DNA of 64,000 nucleotides from Pseudomonas sp. UYIF39 (GTDB lineage: Bacteria > Pseudomonadota > Gammaproteobacteria > Pseudomonadales > Pseudomonadaceae), in assembly GCF_029963765.1 (NCBI RefSeq), contig NZ_JALBYU010000024.1, positions 1-64,000 on the forward strand. Direction: 5' to 3'. The notes under the pieces were generated by a model. That model had not been told where the DNA came from. It worked only from the letters and a program-made list of their open reading frames with translations, and made no database searches. Below, piece by piece: positions 52,814 through 62,268 of the stretch; position 1 is the first letter of the stretch; each line of letters begins with the position of its first letter. Made by a program: the position numbers and the translations under genes.

Positions 52814-53728
52814 TTAAATAGATGGCTTGCGTCCGCCGTGGGGTTGCTCGCGGGCGACGGTCAGGAACGGGTCCACCAGCACAGGGCGCGCGGTGCCACG
52901 ACGCCAAGCCAGGCCGACGTCGAGGGTCTGGCTCAGGTCCGCGATCGGGCGGGCTTCGATGATGTCGCCCTCCAGTGACCACGGGCGGTAAGTCATGTCT
53001 GGCTGGATCGACACGCCCAATCCCGCTGCCACCAGGCTTCGCACGGCCTCCGTCGACGCCGTTCTTAAGGTGATGCGCGGTTGCAGCGAAGCCGCCGCCC
53101 ACATGCGTTGCGCGTTGCGATCCATTTCATCGACGTTCAACTGAATCAGCGGTTCGCGGGCCACGTCGGCGAGGTTGATGCTGTCGTGTTCCAGCAGCGG
53201 ATGCTGGGCCGGCAGCCATAACCGATGGGGCGAGTGGGTCAGCACTTCGGTCTGCAAGGCGTGGCGGTCCTCGAGGTTGGAGAGGATCAGTACGCCTACA
53301 TCGATCTCGCCGCTGACCAGCAAATGCTCGATGTAAGGGCGCTCGTCCTCCATCACCCGGATCTCGACATTGGGGTAGGCGCGCTGGAAACGAGTAAGTA
53401 GATCCGCAAGGTAGTAACCGGCCACCAGGCTGGTCACGCCGATGATCAACTGCCCGGCGACCTGATCGGTGCTCTGTTGCAGGCTGCGTTTGGCGTTATC
53501 CACCGTCGCCAGAATCAGGTGCGCCTGGCGTAGGAATTGGTGGCCCTGGTGGGTCAGCGTCATGCCCTTGGCGTGACGGTTGAACAGGCCGACGCCGATT
53601 TCCTGCTCCAGTTGCTGGATAGCCAGGGTCAAGGTGGACTGAGAAATGAACGCGGTTTGCGCAGCGGCGGAGATGGAGCCGGTCTCGGCCACGGCGATGA
53701 AGTGACGGATCTGACGCAAGGTCATCAT
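52814..53728 (-). CDS. LysR-family transcriptional regulator
   Basis: A 304-aa LTTR with an N-terminal winged HTH (MTLRQIRHFIAVAETGSISA, then AAQTAFISQSTLTLAIQQLE) and a C-terminal periplasmic-binding-like effector domain (GQLIIGVTSLVAGYYLADLL onwards). It lies directly upstream of the aldehyde dehydrogenase-importer unit on the same strand, with 100 bp between, and is the obvious candidate regulator. Two ATGs in tandem (53728, 53725) could start it; no strong ribosome site is seen. Effector unknown. Confidence 0.88.
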   Translation of the reverse strand: MMTLRQIRHFIAVAETGSISAAAQTAFISQSTLTLAIQQLEQEIGVGLFNRHAKGMTLTHQGHQFLRQAHLILATVDNAKRSLQQSTDQVAGQLIIGVTSLVAGYYLADLLTRFQRAYPNVEIRVMEDERPYIEHLLVSGEIDVGVLILSNLEDRHALQTEVLTHSPHRLWLPAQHPLLEHDSINLADVAREPLIQLNVDEMDRNAQRMWAAASLQPRITLRTASTEAVRSLVAAGLGVSIQPDMTYRPWSLEGDIIEARPIADLSQTLDVGLAWRRGTARPVLVDPFLTVAREQPHGGRKPSI

Positions 53729-53914
53729 GGAGAAAGTACCCGGTGGGCGGTTTTTATAGATTTGCTTGAGTGTATATCCATTTTTCTGAAGGGCCATGGT
53801 CGGCTGAGCGGCGCTGTGCAACATCTCGAAGCACTCTCGCCCCCGAATGCCGGGCACTTTCGAACTAGGCTGGTGGCCTTATTGATCCGGTTAACCCCTT
53901 TTAGGAGGCGGCAA

Positions 53915-54637
53915 ATGAACACGCGTGGATTGCTCGATCAGCTACTCAAGTCCGGTCAGGACATGTTGCAGAACAAGGCTGGCGGCTCACAAAACAAGAC
54001 CTCCGGCGGTGGTTTGGGCGGATTGCTCGGCGGCAGCGGCGGTTCGGGTGGCCTCGGCAGTTTGCTGTCGGGCGCAGGCGGCGGGGCGTTGGCGGCGGGT
54101 GCCATGGGCTTGCTGCTGGGCAGCAAGAAAGGGCGCAATGTCGGGGGCAAGGTCCTGACTTACGGCGGCCTCGCCGCATTGGGCGTGATTGCCTACAAGG
54201 CGTATGGCAACTGGCAGGCTCAGCAGGGCACCGCACCGAAGACTGAACCGCAAACCCTCGATCGCTTGCCGGCAGAGCAAGTCGAACTGCACAGCCAGGC
54301 GATTCTCAAAGCGCTGGTGGCCGCCGCTAAAGCCGATGGCCATGTCGATGAGCGTGAACGTGCGCTGATAGAAGGCGAATTCACCAAACTCGACAACGAT
54401 CAGGAATTGCAGCAGTGGCTGCATGCCGAACTCAGCAAACCGCTCGACCCGACAGAAGTTGCCCGCGCCGCGAGCACGCCGGAAATGGCTGCGGAGATGT
54501 ACATCGCCAGTGTGATGTTGGTGGATGAAGAGAGCTTCATGGAGAAGTCCTACCTGGATGAATTGGCGCGTCAGCTCAAGCTTGAGCCGGGGCTTAAGGC
54601 TGAGCTGGAAAAGCAGGTTCGCCAAGTGTCTGTGTAA
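53915..54637 (+). CDS. DUF533 / TerB-like protein
   Basis: A 240-aa protein. A Gly/Ser-rich N-terminal part (GGGLGGLLGGSGGSGGLGSL) leads into a hydrophobic stretch (GGALAAGAMGLLLGSKKG, then YGGLAALGVIAYKAYG), so it may be membrane-associated. Residues about 120-235 form a TerB-like helical domain with acidic VAAAKADGHVDERERALIEG. The family (YebE-like) is linked to envelope stress in enterics; function unclear. ATG 53915 follows TTAGGAGG. It is divergent from the LysR gene. Confidence 0.85.
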   Translation: MNTRGLLDQLLKSGQDMLQNKAGGSQNKTSGGGLGGLLGGSGGSGGLGSLLSGAGGGALAAGAMGLLLGSKKGRNVGGKVLTYGGLAALGVIAYKAYGNWQAQQGTAPKTEPQTLDRLPAEQVELHSQAILKALVAAAKADGHVDERERALIEGEFTKLDNDQELQQWLHAELSKPLDPTEVARAASTPEMAAEMYIASVMLVDEESFMEKSYLDELARQLKLEPGLKAELEKQVRQVSV

Positions 54638-54650
54638 GTCATCAGGCCGC

Positions 54651-54680
54651 CTTCGCGGGCAAGTCGTATCGCGAAGGCGC
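54651..54680. repeat. Short REP hairpin after the DUF533 gene
   Basis: GCCTTCGCG / CGCGAAGGC with a 12-base loop, 13 bp after the stop. It probably marks the 3' end of the DUF533 transcript ahead of wspA. Confidence 0.75.
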
Positions 54681-54782
54681 CTTCAGCCGCGCTACATGCT
54701 CCCTACAGGGCCAATTCCGGCTGTTTTTGCCGGGTATGAGAAGTGGCGCGCAACGCTTTCCAGATTTAACCCCGCCCTCGGC

Positions 54783-54788
54783 TATACT
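54783..54788 (+). promoter_or_regulatory. Candidate -10 box of wspA
   Basis: TATACT 35 bp before the wspA start codon. No convincing -35 was found, so an activator may be needed. Confidence 0.35.
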
Positions 54789-54822
54789 CGGCAGCATTTG
54801 AAATGCCCCCCGAGGACTGACT

Positions 54823-56445
54823 GTGAAGAACTGGACGTTGCGCCAACGCATCTTGGCGAGCTTTGCGGTGATTATCGCCATCATGTTGCTGATGGTCGTC
54901 GTGTCGTATTCCCGTTTACTGTCGATTGAGTCCAGTGAGAACGTTCTGCGCTCGGACAGTGTTCCCGGGATTCACTACAGCTCCCTGATTCGCGGTGCCT
55001 GGGTCGATGATTACGTGCTGACCCAGCAGCTGATCGGGCTGGGGGGCGGTCGAGGCCTGACCCAGGCTGACAAGGATCTGTACAAGGGTATTGAGGAAAG
55101 GCTGCAACGCTCGATGGCCAGCTACCGGAGTACCATCTTCGAGAAAGATGATCAGGTAAGATTCGAGGAGTTTGAAAAGCTGCACGGTCAATATGACAAG
55201 CTGCTCGAAGCGGTACTCGATGCCTACCAGAATAAGGACTTCGCACAGGCCCGTCGCATATTCACCGAAGAGCTGACCCCGGCATGGGCCGTCGGCCGCA
55301 AACAGCTGGACGAGCTCATTGAATTCAACAGGGAAGCGACTGAGGCGGCCACTGACTCGATCATTTCATCGGTAGCAGCGGCGAAGCTGATCATGGCCAT
55401 TTCGTTGCTGGTCGCGGTCATTAGTGCTGGGTTGTGTGGTCTTTTGTTGATGCGCGCAATCATGGCGCCGATGAACCGTATCGTCGGAATTCTCGAAGTC
55501 ATGCGTACCGGTGATCTCAGCAACCGCTTGAATCTGGCGCGCAAGGACGAATTCGGCGCCGTGGAAACCGGCTTCAACGACATGATGGCCGAGCTGACGT
55601 CCCTGGTGTCCCAGGCCCAGCGTTCCTCGGTGCAGGTCACCACTTCGGTGACCGAGATCGCGGCCACCTCCAAGCAACAGCAAGCGACCGCCACCGAAAC
55701 CGCCGCCACCACCACCGAAATCGGCGCGACGTCCCGTGAGATTGCGGCCACTTCGCGGGATCTGGTGCGCACGATGATTGAAGTGTCCACCGCCGCCGAT
55801 CAGGCCTCGGTGCTCGCCGGTTCCGGGCAGCAAGGCCTGGCGCGGATGGAAGAGACCATGCACTCGGTGATGGGCGCGGCCGAACTGGTCAACGCCAAAC
55901 TGGCGATCCTCAATGAGAAGGCCGGCAACATCAACCAAGTGGTGGTGACCATCGTCAAAGTCGCCGACCAGACCAATCTCCTGTCGCTCAACGCGGCGAT
56001 TGAGGCCGAAAAGGCCGGTGAATACGGCCGCGGTTTTGCCGTGGTCGCCACCGAAGTGCGGCGTCTGGCGGACCAGACTGCCGTCGCCACGTACGACATC
56101 GAGCAGATGGTGCGCGAGATCCAGTCGGCGGTGTCGGCCGGGGTGATGGGCATGGACAAGTTCTCTGAAGAAGTGCGCCGTGGGATGTCCGAAGTGCAGC
56201 AAATCGGCGAGCAGTTGTCGCAGATCATCCATCAGGTTCAGGCATTGGCGCCGCGGGTGTTGATGGTCAACGAAGGCATGCAGGCCCAGGCCACGGGCGC
56301 GGAGCAGATCAACCACGCGCTGGTGCAGTTGGGCGATGCCAGCAGCCAGACCGTCGAGTCCCTGCGCCAGGCCAGTTTCGCCATCGATGAGCTGAGCCAG
56401 GTGGCCGTAGGGCTGCGCAGCGGCGTTTCGCGATTCAAAGTCTGA
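54823..56445 (+). CDS. wspA: Methyl-accepting chemoreceptor WspA
   Basis: WspA (540 aa) is the membrane receptor that senses surface contact or envelope stress for the Wsp system. Helix 1 (LASFAVIIAIMLLMVVVSYS, about 11-30) and helix 2 (about 188-210) frame a periplasmic four-helix-type domain. HAMP and the cytoplasmic signalling coiled coil follow, with the receptor tip FAVVATEVRRLADQTAVATY. The start is a GTG at 54823. The stop overlaps wspB by one base (TGATG). Methylation would be by WspC and demethylation by WspF. Confidence 0.93.
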   Translation: MKNWTLRQRILASFAVIIAIMLLMVVVSYSRLLSIESSENVLRSDSVPGIHYSSLIRGAWVDDYVLTQQLIGLGGGRGLTQADKDLYKGIEERLQRSMASYRSTIFEKDDQVRFEEFEKLHGQYDKLLEAVLDAYQNKDFAQARRIFTEELTPAWAVGRKQLDELIEFNREATEAATDSIISSVAAAKLIMAISLLVAVISAGLCGLLLMRAIMAPMNRIVGILEVMRTGDLSNRLNLARKDEFGAVETGFNDMMAELTSLVSQAQRSSVQVTTSVTEIAATSKQQQATATETAATTTEIGATSREIAATSRDLVRTMIEVSTAADQASVLAGSGQQGLARMEETMHSVMGAAELVNAKLAILNEKAGNINQVVVTIVKVADQTNLLSLNAAIEAEKAGEYGRGFAVVATEVRRLADQTAVATYDIEQMVREIQSAVSAGVMGMDKFSEEVRRGMSEVQQIGEQLSQIIHQVQALAPRVLMVNEGMQAQATGAEQINHALVQLGDASSQTVESLRQASFAIDELSQVAVGLRSGVSRFKV

Positions 56446-56981
56446 TGAGCGAACCCACGGCCAAACGCATCGCCGTGAAGCCGGCGCTGCAATCATTGTT
56501 TCTGGTGTTCCGCATCGGCAACGAGCGTTATGCCTTGCAGGCTATCGAGGTGGCGGAAGTGCTGCCGCGTCTGCCGTTGAAACCGATTCCCCGCGCGCCG
56601 GACTGGGTCGCCGGGGTATTCGCCTACCGCGGCGCGGTGGTGCCGGTGATCGATCTCAGTGCGCTGACGTTCGGCCAACCGGCCCAGGCCCGCACCAGCA
56701 CGCGCCTGGTGCTGGTCAATTACCGTCCGGATGAAACCGCTGAGGCGCAATTGCTCGGACTGATTCTGGAACAGGCCACCGATACCTTGCGCTGCAACCC
56801 GGCGGATTTTCAGCCCTATGGCCTGGACAATCGTCAGGCGCCGTACCTCGGGCCGGTACGAGAAGATGCCCAGGGTTTGCTGCAATGGGTGCGGGTTGCC
56901 GACTTGCTCGATGATCAGGTTCGTGCGCTGCTGTTTCCGTCGCAGCCTCTGAACCTGGCGCTGCTTGAGGAGCGGCCATGA
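56445..56981 (+). CDS. wspB: CheW-like adaptor WspB
   Basis: WspB (178 aa) is a CheW-fold scaffold that couples WspA to the kinase WspE. The domain covers most of the chain: FLVFRIGNERYALQAIEVAE, WVAGVFAYRGAVVPVIDLSA and GLILEQATDTLRC. It overlaps wspA by 1 bp and wspC by 4 bp. WspB and WspD are the two different adaptors of this pathway. Confidence 0.92.
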   Translation: MSEPTAKRIAVKPALQSLFLVFRIGNERYALQAIEVAEVLPRLPLKPIPRAPDWVAGVFAYRGAVVPVIDLSALTFGQPAQARTSTRLVLVNYRPDETAEAQLLGLILEQATDTLRCNPADFQPYGLDNRQAPYLGPVREDAQGLLQWVRVADLLDDQVRALLFPSQPLNLALLEERP

Positions 56982-58249
56982 GCAGCGATCAGCGGTTTTT
57001 CGATTTCCTCAAAGAGCGCATCGGTCTCGACGTGACCTCGGTGGGCCCGGCGATCATCGAGCGTGCGGTGCGCCAGCGCAGCACGGCATCCAACGCGCTG
57101 ACGGCCGATGAGTACTGGCACACCTTGCAGGGTTCGCAGGACGAGCAGCAGGCGCTGATCGAAGCGGTGATTGTCCCCGAGACCTGGTTTTTCCGTTACC
57201 CGGAATCCTTCGCCACGTTGGCGAAACTGGCCACCCAACGCCTGAGCGACATCAACAATATGCGTGCGCTGAGAATTCTCAGCCTGCCGTGTTCCACCGG
57301 TGAAGAACCGTATTCCATCGCCATGGCGTTGCTCGATGCCGGGTTACAGCCGCACCAGTTCAAGGTCGAAGGCATGGACGTCAGTCCGTTGTCGGTGGAA
57401 ACAGCCCGGCACGCGCTGTACGGCAAGAATTCGTTTCGGGGTCAGGACATCGCCTTTCGCGACCGGCATTTCACCGCCGAAGGCGAGGGCTATCGCCTCA
57501 GCGGGCGAGTGCTCGAACAAGTGCGTTTGCAGGTCGGCAATCTGCTGGCTCCGGCGTTGCTGGCCAACGAGCCGCCTTATGACTTTGTGTTTTGCCGTAA
57601 CCTGCTGATCTATTTCGATCAGCCGACCCAGCAGCAAGTGTTCGAAGTGCTCAAGCGTTTGACCCATGTGGATGGCGTGCTGTTTATCGGCCCCGCCGAG
57701 GGCAGTATGCTCGGCCGTTTTGGCATGCGTTCGATCGGCATCCCGCAGTCCTTTGCGTTCAGTCGTCAAAGCGCACCTGAGCCGGAGCATTTCCCGACGT
57801 TCATACCGACGCCTCTGCCCGTGCGCCAACCGGTGCGCAGCGTGACACCGCCGCCCGTTCTCAGTCGGCCCTTCGCAACGGTAGCGCCGCTACCTGTCGT
57901 GACGAAAGTCGCCAACCCGGACACCGCCGCGCTGCTGGCGAACATCGCCGCGCTGGCCAACGAAGGCAAAAGTGCCGAGGCCCGCGCCGCATGCGATAGC
58001 TATTTGCGCAGTCACGAGCCAGTGGCCCAGGTCTTCTACTGGCTGGGTTTGCTCAGCGATGTCGCCGGTAGAGTCCTTGAGGCTCAGGGTTTTTATCGCA
58101 AGGCGTTGTACCTCGACCCGCAACATCCCGACGCGTTGATGCACCTGGCGGCGTTGCTGCAATCCTTGGGCGACACGGCGGGAGCCAGACGATTGCAGGA
58201 CCGCGCCGCCCGCAGCGAGCGCGCCGCTGACAGTGAGCGCAAACGATGA
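56978..58249 (+). CDS. wspC: CheR-type methyltransferase WspC with TPR tail
   Basis: WspC (423 aa) uses SAM to methylate glutamates of WspA and keeps the system active. The CheR domain covers about 1-275: VIVPETWFFRYPESFATLA, ILSLPCSTGEEPYSIAMALL, VEGMDVSPLSVETARHALYG and VFCRNLLIYFDQPTQQQVF. A Pro-rich linker (about 275-310) leads to a TPR-like tail with VFYWLGLLSDVAGRVLEAQG. It overlaps both neighbours by 4 bp. Confidence 0.93.
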   Translation: MSSDQRFFDFLKERIGLDVTSVGPAIIERAVRQRSTASNALTADEYWHTLQGSQDEQQALIEAVIVPETWFFRYPESFATLAKLATQRLSDINNMRALRILSLPCSTGEEPYSIAMALLDAGLQPHQFKVEGMDVSPLSVETARHALYGKNSFRGQDIAFRDRHFTAEGEGYRLSGRVLEQVRLQVGNLLAPALLANEPPYDFVFCRNLLIYFDQPTQQQVFEVLKRLTHVDGVLFIGPAEGSMLGRFGMRSIGIPQSFAFSRQSAPEPEHFPTFIPTPLPVRQPVRSVTPPPVLSRPFATVAPLPVVTKVANPDTAALLANIAALANEGKSAEARAACDSYLRSHEPVAQVFYWLGLLSDVAGRVLEAQGFYRKALYLDPQHPDALMHLAALLQSLGDTAGARRLQDRAARSERAADSERKR

Positions 58250-58929
58250 ACGCCGTCGACACCTTTAGCCTCACCCATGAAGATGCCCAGGCCATCGACG
58301 ACTGCTGGAACCGCATCGGTATCCACGGCGATAAGTCCTGCCCGCTGCTGAGCGATCACATTCACTGCCGCAATTGCGCGGTGTATTCGGCCGCTGCAAC
58401 GCGATTGCTTGACCGCTACGCGTTGCAGCAGGAAGACCGCGGGCAAGTCTCCACGGCAGTCGAGAGCGAGGTGAAAACCCGTTCGCTGTTGATGTTCCGT
58501 CTCGGCGAAGAATGGCTGGGCCTGGCCACCCGCAGCCTGGTGGAAGTGGCGCCGCTACAAGCCATACATTCCTTGCCGCATCAGCGCTCCCGGGCCTTGC
58601 TCGGCGTGGCGAATGTGCGCGGCGCGTTGGTGGCGTGCCTGTCGCTGGTGGAATTGCTGGGGCTCGACGGCGCCAGCAGCGTGGCGTCCGGCGCGCGGGT
58701 CATGCCGCGAATGCTGATCATCGCCGCCCACGGCGGACCGGTGGTGGTACCGGTGGATGAGGTGGACGGGATTCACGCCATCGACGAAAGCATCCTCGAG
58801 GCGGCGTCCCGCTCCGGCACGCAGGCCAGCGCCAAATACACCTGTGGCGTGTTGCAATTCCAAGGTCGCAGCCTGCGGTGGCTGGATGAAGAACAGCTGC
58901 TGTCCGCCGTGACCCGGAGCCTTACATGA
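58246..58929 (+). CDS. wspD: CheW-like adaptor WspD
   Basis: WspD (227 aa) is the second adaptor. The first 75 residues carry a Cys-containing segment (CPLLSDHIHCRNCAVYSAA) not found in plain CheW and possibly metal-binding. The CheW domain follows: LLMFRLGEEWLGLATRSLVE, LLGVANVRGALVACLSLVEL and VVVPVDEVDGIHAI. It overlaps wspC and wspE by 4 bp each. Confidence 0.92.
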   Translation: MNAVDTFSLTHEDAQAIDDCWNRIGIHGDKSCPLLSDHIHCRNCAVYSAAATRLLDRYALQQEDRGQVSTAVESEVKTRSLLMFRLGEEWLGLATRSLVEVAPLQAIHSLPHQRSRALLGVANVRGALVACLSLVELLGLDGASSVASGARVMPRMLIIAAHGGPVVVPVDEVDGIHAIDESILEAASRSGTQASAKYTCGVLQFQGRSLRWLDEEQLLSAVTRSLT

Positions 58930-61214
58930 CCCCCGAGCAAATGCGCGACGCCTCTTTGCTGGAACTGTTCAGTCTGGAAGCCGAGGCCCAGACGCTGGTG
59001 CTGAGCGCAGGTCTTCTAGCGCTGGAGCGCGACCCGACCCAGGCCGATCACCTTGAATCGTGCATGCGCGCGGCGCACTCGCTCAAGGGCGCGGCGCGGA
59101 TTGTCGGCGTCGATGCCGGGGTCAGCGTCGCGCATGTGATGGAAGATTGCCTGGTCAGTGCCCAGGAAGGGCGCCTGCACCTGCGGCCCGAGCACATCGA
59201 TGCCTTGCTGCAAGGCACCGATTTGCTGATGCGCATTGCGACGCCGGGCAACAACCCTGAACTGGCGGAAATCGAGGCCTATGTGGTGTTGATGGCGCTG
59301 TTGCTTGATCCGATGGCGGCGCCCGCGCCGGTCACTGCGCCTGTGGCCCCAGTGATGGCGGAACTTCAGCTCGAACCACCGACGCCCAAGGTCGAGACGC
59401 CCATCCCGGTCGCCGAACTGCAACCCGCAGAGCTGCCGCGCAAGGCCAAACGCACCACCGAAAACGGCGAGCGGGTACTGCGAGTCACGGCCGAACGCCT
59501 GAACAGCCTGCTTGACCTGTCGAGCAAGTCCCTGGTGGAAACCCTGCGGCTCAAACCGCACTTGGCCACCATGCAACGCCTCAAGCGTATGCAGAACAAC
59601 GGCCTGCGGGCCCTGGAAAACCTCAACGTCCACCTCAAGGAACATGCCTTGAGTCTGGAAGCACAGGAAGCCCTCGAAGTCGCTCGTCGGCTACTGGCTG
59701 AGTCTCAGCAATTGCTGGTGGAAAAGAACGCCGAACTGGATGAGTTCGCCTGGCAGGCCAGTCAACGGGCGCAAGTGTTGTACGACACCGCGCTGGCCTG
59801 CCGCATGCGGCCGTTTGCCGATGTGTTGGCCGGGCAAGAGCGCATGGTCCGTGACCTCGGTCGCAGCCTCGGCAAGCAGGTGCGGCTGGAGATCGAGGGC
59901 GAGAAAACCCAGGTCGACCGCGACGTGCTGGAGAAACTTGAAGCGCCGCTGACTCACCTGCTGCGCAATGCCGTGGATCACGGCATCGAATCCCCGGAGC
60001 AACGGCTATTGGCGGGTAAACCCGCTGAAGGCCTGATCCGTTTGCGCGCTTCCCATCAGGCCGGTTTGCTGGTGCTGGAGCTGAGCGATGACGGCAATGG
60101 CGTCGATCTGGAAAAGGTTCGCCGCAGCATCATCGAGCGCCAATTGTCCCCGGCCGAAACCGCCGCGCAATTGAGTCAAGAAGAGCTGCTGACCTTCCTG
60201 TTTCTTCCGGGGTTCAGCCTGCGCGACGCGGTCACCGAAGTCTCCGGGCGCGGTGTCGGGCTGGATGTGGTTCAGCACATGGTCCGCCAGGTGCGTGGCG
60301 CGGTCGTGCTGGAGCAGGTGGCGGGCGAGGGCAGTCGCTTCCATCTTGAAGTGCCGCTGACCCTGTCGGTGGTGCGCAGTCTGGTGGTGGAAGTCGGTGA
60401 CGAGGCGTATGCCTTTCCGCTGGCCCACATCGAACGGATGTGCGACCTGGAGCCGGCGGACATTGTCCAGGTCGAAGGCCGTCAGCATTTCTGGCACGAA
60501 GGCCGGCATGTCGGGCTGGTCGCGGCCAGTCAGCTGTTGCAGCGTCCGGCGAGCCAGAACAGTCAGCAAACCCTCAAAGTGGTGGTGATTCGCGAGCGTG
60601 AGGCGATTTACGGCGTGGCGGTCGAGCGTTTTATCGGCGAGCGGACGTTGGTCGTTTTGCCGCTGGACGAGCGTCTGGGCAAGGTGCAGGACATTTCCGC
60701 CGGGGCCTTGCTCGACGATGGTTCGGTGGTGCTGATCGTCGACGTCGAAGACATGCTGCGTTCGGTGGACAAACTGCTCAATACCGGGCGTCTTGAGCGC
60801 ATTGCCCGTCAAGGCAGCCAGGCGGTTGAAGCAGCTCGAAAACGGATTCTGGTGGTCGACGATTCGCTGACCGTGCGTGAGCTGCAACGCAAGTTGTTAC
60901 TCAATCGCGGCTACGACGTGGCGGTGGCGGTGGACGGAATGGACGGCTGGAACGCCTTGCGATCGGAGGATTTCGATCTGCTGATCACTGACATCGATAT
61001 GCCCCGCATGGATGGCATCGAACTGGTGTCTTTATTGCGTCGGGACAATCGCCTGCAATCCCTTCCGGTTATGGTGGTGTCTTACAAGGATCGTGAAGAG
61101 GACCGTCGTCGTGGACTGGACGCTGGAGCTGACTATTATCTAGCCAAAGCCAGTTTTCATGACGACGCCCTGCTTGACGCGGTGGTTGAGCTCATTGGAG
61201 GAGCACGTGCATGA
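58926..61214 (+). CDS. wspE: Hybrid CheA-like kinase WspE
   Basis: WspE (762 aa) is the histidine kinase of the pathway, phosphorylating WspR and WspF. Order: Hpt domain with His51 in AAHSLKGAARIVG, a Pro/Ala-rich linker (about 120-175), a dimerisation region, a GHKL ATPase with HLLRNAVDHGIESPEQR and VSGRGVGLDVVQHMV, a CheW-like regulatory domain (about 485-625) and a C-terminal receiver (VVDDSLTVRELQRKLL, acceptor Asp in LLITDIDMPRMDG). It overlaps both neighbours by 4 bp. Confidence 0.95.
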   Translation: MTPEQMRDASLLELFSLEAEAQTLVLSAGLLALERDPTQADHLESCMRAAHSLKGAARIVGVDAGVSVAHVMEDCLVSAQEGRLHLRPEHIDALLQGTDLLMRIATPGNNPELAEIEAYVVLMALLLDPMAAPAPVTAPVAPVMAELQLEPPTPKVETPIPVAELQPAELPRKAKRTTENGERVLRVTAERLNSLLDLSSKSLVETLRLKPHLATMQRLKRMQNNGLRALENLNVHLKEHALSLEAQEALEVARRLLAESQQLLVEKNAELDEFAWQASQRAQVLYDTALACRMRPFADVLAGQERMVRDLGRSLGKQVRLEIEGEKTQVDRDVLEKLEAPLTHLLRNAVDHGIESPEQRLLAGKPAEGLIRLRASHQAGLLVLELSDDGNGVDLEKVRRSIIERQLSPAETAAQLSQEELLTFLFLPGFSLRDAVTEVSGRGVGLDVVQHMVRQVRGAVVLEQVAGEGSRFHLEVPLTLSVVRSLVVEVGDEAYAFPLAHIERMCDLEPADIVQVEGRQHFWHEGRHVGLVAASQLLQRPASQNSQQTLKVVVIREREAIYGVAVERFIGERTLVVLPLDERLGKVQDISAGALLDDGSVVLIVDVEDMLRSVDKLLNTGRLERIARQGSQAVEAARKRILVVDDSLTVRELQRKLLLNRGYDVAVAVDGMDGWNALRSEDFDLLITDIDMPRMDGIELVSLLRRDNRLQSLPVMVVSYKDREEDRRRGLDAGADYYLAKASFHDDALLDAVVELIGGARA

Positions 61215-62221
61215 AAATAGCGATCGTCAACGACATGCCCATGGCGGTGGAGGCCCTGCGCCGCGCCCTGGCCTTCGATCCGGCGCACGAGGTGGTCTGG
61301 GTCGCCAGTAATGGGGCCGAGGCGGTGCAGCGTTGCGCTGAAAAAACGCCTGATCTGATCCTGATGGACCTGATCATGCCGGTGATGGATGGCGTGGAGG
61401 CGACCCGGCGGATCATGGCCGATACGCCGTGCGCGATCGTTATCGTCACGGTCGACCGTCAGCAGAACGTGCATCGGGTGTTCGAGGCCATGGGCCACGG
61501 CGCGCTGGATGTAGTCGATACGCCGGCCATCGGTGCCGGCAATGCCCAAGAGGCCGCGGCCCCGTTACTGCGCAAGATCATGAACGTCGGTTGGCTGATC
61601 GGTGACCGGGGCAATCGGGAGCGAACCGCCCCGAGCCCGCTGCGCAGTTCGGCTTCGCGCCAGCGCCTGATCGCCATTGGCTCATCGGCAGGTGGGCCGG
61701 CCGCGCTGGAAGTATTGCTCAAGGGGTTGCCGGTAGATTTTTCGCCCGCCATCGTACTGGTGCAGCATGTTGACCAGGTGTTCGCCGCCGGCATGGCCGA
61801 ATGGCTTAGCAGCGCCAGCGGCCTGAACGTGCGCCTGGCCCAGGAAGGTGAGCCTCCGCAGGCCGGCGCGGTGCTGCTGGCGGGCACCAACCACCATATT
61901 CGCTTGTTGAAAAACGGTACGCTGGCCTACACCGCCGAACCGATCAACGAGATCTACCGGCCCTCGATCGATGTGTTCTTCGAGAGCGTGGCCAATTACT
62001 GGAACGGCGATGCCGTAGGTGTTTTGCTCACCGGCATGGGACGCGATGGCGCACAGGGGCTTAAACTCATGCGCCAACAGGGCTACCTGACCATCGCTCA
62101 GGATCAGAACAGCAGTGCGGTATACGGAATGCCGAAGGCGGCAGCGGCCATCGACGCCGCGGTGGAGATTCGCCCACTGGAAAAGATAGCGCCACGATTG
62201 CTGGAGATTTTCCCCAAATGA
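61211..62221 (+). CDS. wspF: CheB-type methylesterase WspF
   Basis: WspF (336 aa) demethylates WspA and is the negative arm; its loss locks the system on and gives wrinkly-spreader colonies in P. fluorescens. The receiver has Asp53 in LILMDLIMPVMDG. A linker (about 125-150) joins it to the esterase with Ser159 in IAIGSSAGGPAALE, His186 in VLVQHVDQ and the Asp in LTGMGRDGAQG. The frame is full length with all catalytic residues, so this strain should have a working brake. Confidence 0.95.
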   Translation: MKIAIVNDMPMAVEALRRALAFDPAHEVVWVASNGAEAVQRCAEKTPDLILMDLIMPVMDGVEATRRIMADTPCAIVIVTVDRQQNVHRVFEAMGHGALDVVDTPAIGAGNAQEAAAPLLRKIMNVGWLIGDRGNRERTAPSPLRSSASRQRLIAIGSSAGGPAALEVLLKGLPVDFSPAIVLVQHVDQVFAAGMAEWLSSASGLNVRLAQEGEPPQAGAVLLAGTNHHIRLLKNGTLAYTAEPINEIYRPSIDVFFESVANYWNGDAVGVLLTGMGRDGAQGLKLMRQQGYLTIAQDQNSSAVYGMPKAAAAIDAAVEIRPLEKIAPRLLEIFPK

Positions 62222-62268
62222 CGACTTTTCACAGCAATCTGGCCCAAGTAGTACTCAGGTGACTGCCC

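Noticed and set aside
53537..53914. Long N-terminal extension of the DUF533 protein
   Set aside because: It runs antisense to the LysR gene, while ATG 53915 has a strong TTAGGAGG site.
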